Shown here piece after piece: positions 1 to 5,949 of a stretch of DNA of 7,017 bases (within the stretch, counting starts at the first letter, position 1; each line of letters begins with the position of its first letter). The DNA comes from JAKBCQ01 sp021807585. Its GTDB lineage: Bacteria; Planctomycetota; Planctomycetia; Isosphaerales; Isosphaeraceae. A program made the translations under genes and the position numbers. The notes beneath the pieces are model-generated. The model was not told where the DNA came from. It did not search any database and saw only the letters and a list, made by a program, of their open reading frames with translations. The DNA lies in the NCBI GenBank assembly GCA_027325115.1, contig DAHWFG010000239.1, positions 1 through 7,017 of the forward strand, in the 5' to 3' direction.

Positions 1-2035
1 CCGATAAATACTTCCCCACGTCGGATTCGACCGAACCCCGCCGTAAGGTCACGCGGTAATCCCTCGGCGTCGATACCCGCTCCCACCAAGCCAAAAACGC
101 CTTCGCATCGGCCGAGTACCCGCCGTCGGGATGCTGATCGAGATGATCGCGGAACCGCCGCGCGGCCTCGGCGACCTCGTTCGGATGCGCATTCCAATGA
201 TCATATGCCTGGCGATATGAATACGCGTCCCACGCCCGCTCGATCGCCTCCTTCGCGTCGAGCGCCTCGCGCACGAATCGACCTCCCGACGCATGTGTTT
301 TTAAATAATCTTGATATTTCTGAATTCGAGCCGCGTAATGGCGGGGATAACGCCGGGAATATTCGCGCGCACGGTCGATCTCGCGTTCGTCAAGCCGACT
401 AGTGTACGAGGCGATTCGCGTTTCGAATTCACCCCGAAGCGTACTTTCGGGATGATCGTCGAGGAATCGCCGAGCCTGGTCGATCAGATCGCGCAGGTCG
501 GCGTCGGGAGCGTTTTGTGATCGGTCGAGCGCATCGAGCGTTTGGCGATCGGCGCGGTCGCGCGCCGCAGCGACGCGTCGCCCCAAATCCCTCGCGAGCG
601 CGGTCGCCTCGTCCTTGTGCGTCGATTCGGGATAAGTTCGTAAAAATCTCTCAATGTGTTTAAGCCGCGTGTCGACGTCGCCCGAGAGATCGACCAGAAC
701 CGAATCGGCCTTAATTTCGTTCCACAATCGCTCGTGGCGAGCGCGATCGGCCTCGACCTCGAGATTCCTGATCGATGGAGCGAGATCGGGACGTCGCTCT
801 TTCAACTCGGCGAGCGCCGTGTCGAGCCGATCGGTCGCCTTACCGTCGGCGAGTTCGTCGCGCGCCGCGGCGACGAGGAATTCGTCGAGCTTACGCCGTG
901 CGGCGCGTTCATATGAAGGCCAAAAAAGGAAAAGCGTGGGGTGAGTATCAAGCAAGTGGCGATATGTGCGTGCGACGATCGAGGCGGATCGTTCGTCGCT
1001 CGTTTCGATTTTGAGCGCGCGGCGATAACCCTGGTAATCGTAGCCGACGAGCGCCGCGAAGATCGCCGCGATCGCGAAGAGCGCGACCGCCGAGCGGCGG
1101 AAGTTTCTCTTGCGCTTCAGGGCGTCGAGCCTGCGTACGAAGCCCTCGGATCGAACCGAGCGGGGGTATCGTTTGATGAACGCGGCGACGCACCTTGATA
1201 ATCTCGAAGCCTCATCGGGAGCGAGATCCCAGATCCAGTCGAGCAGATCGGCGTCGCACGATTCGAGCTCGCGCGCCAGCCAAATCAAAGGGGCGTCGAG
1301 ACCGAGCGGGTTGAGATCGACGGGAGGCTTGCCGTCGCGAGCATTCTTGCCGTACGAACTGACCGCGAACATCGCGCTTTGGGGAGCGTGGCATTCAAGC
1401 GCGTGCCGCGTCATCCCGTATAAACTTTCAACCAACCGCTCGACCCGCCAATCCCCCTCGTCCCCCGCGATCGGCGTCAACCCCATCCGCGCAAGCACGC
1501 GATCATATTTCGTGATTAAAAGGGCGACGGGACGTTTCGATCGAGTCCCGTCGGATTGATCAATATAACGTTCCAACAGGTTTTCAATTTCTTGTTGCCG
1601 GCGCAGCCGATCCGCGGGACGTCCGTCCCCCTCGGGGTCGAGACATAATAAAACGGCGTCGCAATCCGCGAAGAACCGCTGGATCGGCTCGTCAGAACCT
1701 AAAGAAACATGTTCACCCTGGTAATCTTTAACAATCAGATCGAGTCGCGCGTTTTCGTGATATAGCCTTAATTGAAGCTCGGTTTCGGCGAGAGTCCCGG
1801 GAGGGGGTTCGCCCGATTCGATCCGCGCAATCTTATCCGCCAGATAATCCGCCGATCGGGGGTCGACCGCGGCGAGCCGAATCCCGGCGGCGCGCCCCGT
1901 CGACGCCTGACGATAAAACATCGCCAGCAGTGTCGTCTTGCCGACGGCGCGATGTCCGAAGAGCGCGACGCGCTTCGGACCCGTCAAACGACGTTCGAGT
2001 TCGTCGAGATGTGTCTTGCGACGGCGATCCGCCAT
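1..2035 (-). CDS. Membrane-anchored P-loop GTPase-like protein with helical repeats, C-terminus cut by window edge
   Basis: The frame is open from the ATG at 2035 to the left edge (678 codons, no stop), so the gene continues outside. Residues 20-270 look like a GTPase domain of the TRAFAC type: Walker A GHRAVGKT at 27-34, a DYQG switch-II-like motif at 104-107, TKYD at 175-178 in the place of NKxD, and SSYG at 226-229 resembling G5. A strongly basic stretch (301-314) precedes one hydrophobic helix (about 315-332), which by the positive-inside rule puts the GTPase in the cytoplasm. Residues 340-650 are charged and helical, with four repeats resembling FLxxHPxSxxxxEA near 459, 520, 571 and 624, like the TPR-like pattern of BamD-type proteins. 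The visible end (RDYRVTLRRGSV, 658-669) looks beta-rich and may open a further domain. The start is supported by GAGGGA five bases upstream. The GTPase call is fairly firm; a link to the double-GTPase or conflict-system families is inference, and the substrate is unknown. Confidence 0.85.
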   Translation of the reverse strand, partial: MADRRRKTHLDELERRLTGPKRVALFGHRAVGKTTLLAMFYRQASTGRAAGIRLAAVDPRSADYLADKIARIESGEPPPGTLAETELQLRLYHENARLDLIVKDYQGEHVSLGSDEPIQRFFADCDAVLLCLDPEGDGRPADRLRRQQEIENLLERYIDQSDGTRSKRPVALLITKYDRVLARMGLTPIAGDEGDWRVERLVESLYGMTRHALECHAPQSAMFAVSSYGKNARDGKPPVDLNPLGLDAPLIWLARELESCDADLLDWIWDLAPDEASRLSRCVAAFIKRYPRSVRSEGFVRRLDALKRKRNFRRSAVALFAIAAIFAALVGYDYQGYRRALKIETSDERSASIVARTYRHLLDTHPTLFLFWPSYERAARRKLDEFLVAAARDELADGKATDRLDTALAELKERRPDLAPSIRNLEVEADRARHERLWNEIKADSVLVDLSGDVDTRLKHIERFLRTYPESTHKDEATALARDLGRRVAAARDRADRQTLDALDRSQNAPDADLRDLIDQARRFLDDHPESTLRGEFETRIASYTSRLDEREIDRAREYSRRYPRHYAARIQKYQDYLKTHASGGRFVREALDAKEAIERAWDAYSYRQAYDHWNAHPNEVAEAARRFRDHLDQHPDGGYSADAKAFLAWWERVSTPRDYRVTLRRGSVESDVGKYLS

Positions 2036-2040
2036 GAAAT

Positions 2041-2046
2041 TCCCTC
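2041..2046 (-). promoter_or_regulatory. Ribosome binding site of the GTPase-like gene
   Basis: GAGGGA on the minus strand lies five bases before the ATG at 2035. A second purine-rich GGAGG at 2053-2057 sits 17 bases away, too far for this ATG, and no ATG, GTG or TTG is suitably placed for it. Confidence 0.6.
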
Positions 2047-2210
2047 GTGATACCTCCAAAAGATCGGCCCTTCGATCGGTTTCACCCGAGCGAAACCCGC
2101 CCGCGACGACGGCGATCGACCGCTTGTAACGAACGGCGAACATCCGCCGATCCCAACGGTCGAACCAAGCCGAATCCCGCCCGATCAAGCTTCAAACGAC
2201 CGAGCCCGGT

Positions 2211-2241
2211 CGAACGACAGCCCTCTTTCAAGGGTCGTTCG
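2211..2241. repeat. Imperfect inverted repeat in the GTPase-gene leader
   Basis: CGAACGA and CCCT (separated by a 3-base CAG bulge) pair with AGGG and TCGTTCG across a six-base loop, giving 7+4 base pairs. No T-run follows on either strand, so it does not look like an intrinsic terminator. It lies 176-206 bases before the GTPase-like start and could be a leader structure or a protein-binding site; its function is unknown. Confidence 0.5.
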
Positions 2242-2349
2242 CTCGACACAACATTTCATTGTAGCGAATGAGCAAGCCGAAGGGCTCGGCGTCAGGGAAT
2301 AATTCGTCGAGCATTCTTGATCGAACCGCGAAATATCGGCGCGCGCCAT

Positions 2350-2393
2350 AAAAAAACGATCACCCGACAAGCGTAGGGCTTGCCGGATGATCG
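2350..2393 (-). terminator. Rho-independent terminator of the beta-helix gene
   Basis: Read on the minus strand, bases 2393-2378 and 2372-2357 form a 16-bp stem with a five-base CCTAC loop, followed directly by seven T (2356-2350). The two positions that are not Watson-Crick pairs (2363/2387 and 2367/2383) are G-U wobbles in the minus-strand RNA but C-A mismatches in the plus-strand RNA. The structure therefore favours minus-strand termination. It begins 36 bases after the TAA at 2429-2431 and separates the beta-helix gene from the GTPase-like gene. Confidence 0.93.
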
Positions 2394-2428
2394 CGATCGA
2401 GGGGGAAACTGGAGATCGATTCGATCGA

Positions 2429-5221
2429 TTAACGACGGACTTCGCGGCGAATCTCAAAGAATCGCGCCCGATCGAATGTCGGATGTTGCCGAGCGATTCG
2501 AAGATCGAAGCGAGCCGCACCAGATCCGCGCGACTGATCGAAACCTCCCGCGGCGAGTCGGCCCCTGAAGGCGAACGATCCCGCCTGAGCATGAGCATGA
2601 TCGCGGAAAAACGCGCCGAAATCAGATTGCTGTCTGAATCCGACTTGGTTGTTGATCCGATGCGGAAGCGCAAGGCGTCCTGGTCCGCCGGGCCGACCAT
2701 GATGAACCGGAGGCGGCGGCGCGTTCTCGGGAGGAGGGGGCGCCGGCGCCATGATCGGCGGAGGAGGCGCGACCGGAGGAGGCGGCGGCGGAAGAGGAGG
2801 TTGGGCGATGAACACGTTGGGATTGCTTGTCGAGGCCGTGTTCCCGCTGATATTGGTTTGTGCGTTCATGAACACCTGACTTGAAAGCGTCGCGAACAGC
2901 CCTCCGCCGATTCCTTGACCGAGCGGCCCCGCGGGGGCGCTCGTCAAATCGTCGCCGTCGCCGTCGTTTCCCGGCTCGGTAAGGCCTCCCAAGCCTCCCG
3001 CTCCGCCGATCGCTTGATTACCGGTGATTGTCGTGGAATTGAGCGTGAGCGTGCCCGAATCGAAGACTCCGCCTCCCAGGCCGTTCCCGCCGGCGCCGCC
3101 GATCCCGGCGATCGCTCCGTTACCTCCCGCGCCCCCCGATCCGCCGACGGCTTGATTGTTCGTCAGTGAACTTGAGATGATCGTGACGGTTCCAGACGCG
3201 GTGATGAACAAAGCGCCTCCAGCGCCCGTTCCGCCGTTTCCACCCGCTCCGCCGACGCCGACATACATCTGTTCGTTGTCATCGTCGCCTTGATCGGGGT
3301 GGCTGCCGGGATCGCCGCCGTTCCCGCCGCCGTTATCGTGATCGTGGCCGTTTCCGTTTCCTTTGCCATGACCGTTACCGTTGCCGTTGCCGGGATCGCC
3401 GCCGTTGCCTTTACCGTTGTCGTGGTCGCCCGTGTCGACGTCTGTCAGCGAAACGATCATGCCGCTCCCGCCGACTCCGCCCGTGCCTCCCGCTGCCGAA
3501 TTCCCGTTAAACGTCGATCCCGTTTGAACGAGGACGGTTCCCGATGCGAACACGGCGCCGCCGTATCCCGCTCCGCCGTTCCCACCCGTTCCCGCGTTTT
3601 GGCCGAAGCCCCCCGTTCCCCCCAGGGCTTGATTGTTCGAGAACGTCCCCGCGAGGATCGTCGCCGAGCCGGTCTTGGAGACAAAAATCGCCCCGCCCGC
3701 GGCCGTCCCGCCGTCTCCGCCGACGCCGACATACAAGGGTGTGTTTTGATCGTCGCCTTGTTGATTGTTCCCCTGGCCGTTTTCGTTCCCCTGGGAATTA
3801 TCGTTCCCGTGGCCGTTACCATTCCCGTTGGAATCGCCACCCTGGGCGGCCACGACGACCGTCCCCGCGGTTCCTCCCGTCCCGCCGAGTGCGGAATTCA
3901 TCGAGAATACGACCCCCGAGTTGATCGTCGCCGATCCCCCGAGTGCGATCGCTCCGCCGAACGCGAATCCCCCCTGTCCTCCCGTTCCCGCGGCGATCAT
4001 CTCTCCGGCTTCAAATTCATGTTCATCCTGATCGTATCCGTTCTTGTCGTCTCCTTGACCTTGATCGTGATCGGCCTCCTGTTCAGGAACGCCTTGACCG
4101 CCGGTTCCACCGTTCCCTCCCTGGGCCTGGTCGCCGTTGAACGTCGTCGAAGTGAGCGAAAGAACGCCTCCCTGGGCGCTATGAATCGCGCCGCCGAGGG
4201 CTGCGCCGCCGTTTCCGCCCGCTCCCGCGAGGCTCATGACTTCAACGGGCGATTGATCGTCGCCGTCGCCGTCGTTGCTGAGATCACTCGTCGCGGCGTT
4301 CCCGCCCAATCCGCCGTTTCCTCCCTGGGCTTGATCATTTGTAAATGATGTGGAACCTGTGATCGTGACCGTTCCCGATCCGGCGTTATCGACCGCGCCG
4401 CCAAGCGCGCTTCCCCCTGCGCCTCCGGCGCTCGCGTTTTCGTCTTCTCCGGCGTTGATACCCGCCCCTCCGTCGCCGCCCTGAGCGACGTTCGACGAAA
4501 GGACGACTCCGTTTAAGGTGAGCGATCCGACATTGAAAATCGCTCCCCCGATACCCGCGCCTCCCGCGCCGCCGACTCCTTGATTCACGCCTCCGGCGCC
4601 GTTACCGCCATTACCGCCGAGCGCTTCGTTGGAGGTGAAGGCGCCGCCGTTTACGACGAGAGTTCCATTGTTGTCGATCGCTCCGCCAAGCGCCGATCCG
4701 CCGTTTTGGCCGGCGCCGCCATTGCCGCCGATCGCCATGTTGTCGGTCAGAGTGTCGGCGCCGAGGGTCAGTGCGGCGCCGGAAGCGACATCGATCGCTC
4801 CCCCCTGTGTCGCCGATCCCGAGGTAAGGGTCAGATTGTCGATCGTCGCGTTTGTTCCCGAACCCGAGACGTCGAAGATCCTGCTCGCTTGATCGCCGCT
4901 GATCGTCACTGTTCCCGAAGTCGGTCCGTCGATCGTCACGTTCGATGTGATAGCGAGTTGTCCATGTGTGAGGGTGATCGTTTCACCGATCAAAGACGAG
5001 GCGAACTGGATGGTGTCGCCGGTCGCCTGATCGGCCTGATTGATCACCGATCGGAGCGACCCCGGGTCGGCGGGGTTATCGCTGTTGTCGGTCACGGTGA
5101 GAACGACGCCGCTGAGCAACGTTCGCTGTTCGAGTTCGCCGAGAAGCGGGTAAAAACGGACCGCGCGGCGCCGATTTTTGGCTCGAAGCGAGCGAATCGC
5201 CGTCAATTTCGGTTGATTCAT
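2429..5221 (-). CDS. LEPR-XLL-type Gly-rich beta-helix repeat protein, probably exported
   Basis: This 930-residue protein has no classical signal peptide. It starts with a basic stretch (10-22) and LEQRTLLS (30-37), the N-terminal signature of many large planctomycete exported proteins. Residues 39-100 match the usual entry to a right-handed parallel beta-helix (TVTDNSDNPADPGSLRSVIN, later TIDGP). From residue 161 about ten coils follow, each with NxAxGGxGG, GGxGGxxxGGAI and a short TLTLxxxTF-like strand, as in polymorphic outer-membrane and choice-of-anchor families. Several coils carry hydrophilic insertions rich in D, N, G and H (about 313-326, 378-407, 462-496, 593-650, 750-760). Residues 808-838 are proline-rich; the last 91 residues are Arg/Phe-rich and unlike the rest. 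The ATG at 5221 is preferred over the in-frame GTG at 5293 because AAGGGAG lies eight bases before it and the signature then sits at the usual place. A terminator follows. Likely role: surface, adhesin or matrix protein (inferred); no catalytic residues were recognised. Confidence 0.9.
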   Translation of the reverse strand: MNQPKLTAIRSLRAKNRRRAVRFYPLLGELEQRTLLSGVVLTVTDNSDNPADPGSLRSVINQADQATGDTIQFASSLIGETITLTHGQLAITSNVTIDGPTSGTVTISGDQASRIFDVSGSGTNATIDNLTLTSGSATQGGAIDVASGAALTLGADTLTDNMAIGGNGGAGQNGGSALGGAIDNNGTLVVNGGAFTSNEALGGNGGNGAGGVNQGVGGAGGAGIGGAIFNVGSLTLNGVVLSSNVAQGGDGGAGINAGEDENASAGGAGGSALGGAVDNAGSGTVTITGSTSFTNDQAQGGNGGLGGNAATSDLSNDGDGDDQSPVEVMSLAGAGGNGGAALGGAIHSAQGGVLSLTSTTFNGDQAQGGNGGTGGQGVPEQEADHDQGQGDDKNGYDQDEHEFEAGEMIAAGTGGQGGFAFGGAIALGGSATINSGVVFSMNSALGGTGGTAGTVVVAAQGGDSNGNGNGHGNDNSQGNENGQGNNQQGDDQNTPLYVGVGGDGGTAAGGAIFVSKTGSATILAGTFSNNQALGGTGGFGQNAGTGGNGGAGYGGAVFASGTVLVQTGSTFNGNSAAGGTGGVGGSGMIVSLTDVDTGDHDNGKGNGGDPGNGNGNGHGKGNGNGHDHDNGGGNGGDPGSHPDQGDDDNEQMYVGVGGAGGNGGTGAGGALFITASGTVTIISSSLTNNQAVGGSGGAGGNGAIAGIGGAGGNGLGGGVFDSGTLTLNSTTITGNQAIGGAGGLGGLTEPGNDGDGDDLTSAPAGPLGQGIGGGLFATLSSQVFMNAQTNISGNTASTSNPNVFIAQPPLPPPPPPVAPPPPIMAPAPPPPENAPPPPVHHGRPGGPGRLALPHRINNQVGFRQQSDFGAFFRDHAHAQAGSFAFRGRLAAGGFDQSRGSGAARFDLRIARQHPTFDRARFFEIRREVRR
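2846..4741 (-). repeat. Tandem array of about ten degenerate beta-helix coil repeats
   Basis: Within the beta-helix gene, each unit begins with N/GxxAxGGxGG and contains GGAI/GGAV followed by a beta strand. Units run from about 37 residues (first) to about 100 (eighth); the differences come almost entirely from hydrophilic insertions between the first GGxGG and the second GGxGG. Units diverge at DNA level. The exceptions are local matches: the YVGVGG segment in units six and eight, and a shared NDGDGDD segment in units four and ten (DNA 4257-4276 and 2949-2968). Confidence 0.8.
3296..3425 (-). repeat. Low-complexity Asn-Gly-His-Asp coding tract
   Basis: This tract of the eighth coil encodes runs of GNGNGHGKGN and HDHDNGGGN type and is built of near-hexameric GGN-AAC units. 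A GNGGDPG block occurs twice within it. Such tracts are prone to length change by slippage or unequal exchange. A shorter tract of similar composition lies at about 3736-3838 in the sixth coil. Confidence 0.65.
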
Positions 5222-5229
5222 GATGGAAG

Positions 5230-5236
5230 CTCCCTT
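5230..5236 (-). promoter_or_regulatory. Ribosome binding site deciding the start of the beta-helix gene
   Basis: AAGGGAG on the minus strand lies eight bases before the ATG at 5221. The in-frame GTG at 5293 would add 24 residues unlike a signal and lacks a comparable site close by. Confidence 0.7.
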
Positions 5237-5934
5237 TCCGATTATGTGAACGTGTTGTACATCAAATACACGTCGAGGGTCGGCCGGTTCCACCGAGATT
5301 GAAGAGTCGACGCATGCCCCTCGACGCGTGTGCGGCCCGATACGATGAAACCTTCGCCGAAGCGATAAGCCGCGCTCTGAAACGCGAAAGGCCGTTTCGA
5401 CGCGGCGGTTCCATAAGAACCGTAAAGGAATCGATCTATCAGGCCTTAAATTACGTTTATGAACTCATTCGTCATCGACCGAGTCGATCGAATTACGCCC
5501 GGCATGGCGAAATATCGCGTGATTCGTTCACGCTTACGTTTCTTAAAGCAAAGCGAGGGGTCTTCCTTGAGCTTGATTCGTCCTGGAATCTTTTGCCGCG
5601 TCGCACGATCGCGGCCCTCCGAAGAAACGACATCGTAAGCGACGTTTCCAAACATACATACCGCCGCGACCGCCGTTATGTGACGCGCCAAACCCAAAAA
5701 GTATCGGAACGCGAGCAGTGCGACACACGTGGATGCGTGCAATCTCGGCGTCGCGGCGCCGACCCGATCGGAGCGATCTTTCGTCGTCGAATCGGATTCC
5801 GGAACCGAACAAAACCGGACGAACCGGCGGCTAAATCGGATAATATGATCATACAATTGATGATTGGAATACGTTTGACAATCGACCGCGACGACAATCG
5901 TCCGGCGAAGGCGAGGCGGACACGGACGCCGAGT

Positions 5935-5947
5935 ATTATTTAATAAT
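5935..5947. repeat. Short AT-only palindrome after the permease stop
   Basis: ATTATT and AATAAT flank a single T, two bases beyond the permease TGA. The arms are all A/T and the loop is too small for a stable RNA hairpin, so a role in termination is doubtful. Confidence 0.4.
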
Positions 5948-5949
5948 GA

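Larger units (their letters stand above)
2036..2349. other. Intergenic region upstream of the GTPase-like gene
   Basis: About 314 bases lie between the terminator of the beta-helix gene and the GTPase-like ATG. No frame here shows a convincing protein. The stretch should contain the promoter of the GTPase-like gene, because the terminator isolates it from upstream transcription. One TACAAT on the minus strand (2258-2263) resembles a -10 box but has no clear -35 partner at 16-18 bases. It also holds an imperfect hairpin at 2211-2241 and a short GCCGA/TCGGC inverted repeat at 2277-2291. Confidence 0.6.
5222..5949. other. 728-base intergenic region without a convincing gene
   Basis: This lies between the permease stop and the beta-helix ATG and should hold the terminator of the former and the promoter of the latter. 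Two frames stay open for long stretches: a plus-strand frame at 5299-5943 (TTG start, Arg-rich, only about 56% G/C at third positions in its first half by eye) and a minus-strand frame at 5446-5856 (TTG start, one hydrophobic stretch). Neither has a good ribosome binding site, a recognisable motif or the codon use of the real genes. AT-rich stretches occur near 5838-5880 and 5934-5947. No strong T-tailed hairpin was found after the permease. Confidence 0.55.

Noticed and set aside
1110..1559. Plus-strand frame of 149 codons
   Set aside because: It is antisense to the GTPase-like gene, which is open throughout with recognisable motifs.
2185..2700. Minus-strand frame of 171 codons as a separate gene
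   Set aside because: It overlaps the end of the beta-helix gene and runs through a strong terminator; its start has no good ribosome binding site. Its better codon use over 2429-2700 is reported as a frameshift question instead.
3290..4348. Plus-strand open frame of 352 codons, opening with a hydrophobic Val/Ala run
   Set aside because: It lies wholly opposite the beta-helix gene; the Val/Ala runs are the reverse reading of Asn/Gly/Asp repeats. No ribosome binding site or domain was seen.
2846..4741. Regular repeats as a CRISPR array or intergenic repeat cluster
   Set aside because: The units are degenerate, of unequal length and fully in frame, with protein-level periodicity of a beta-helix; there are no identical repeats with unique spacers.
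5241..5246. CATAAT on the minus strand as a -10 box for the beta-helix gene
   Set aside because: The nearest -35-like TTGATG is only 13 bases away, and transcription from here would start inside or next to the ribosome binding site.
5222..5293. GTG start at 5293 for the beta-helix gene
   Set aside because: It would add 24 residues before the basic/LEQRTLLS signal; the ATG at 5221 has a well-placed AAGGGAG and gives the usual signature position.
4580..5302. Plus-strand open frame of 240 codons
   Set aside because: It is antisense to the N-terminal half of the beta-helix gene, whose LEPR-XLL signature and beta-helix entry are clear. The antisense frame has no motif.
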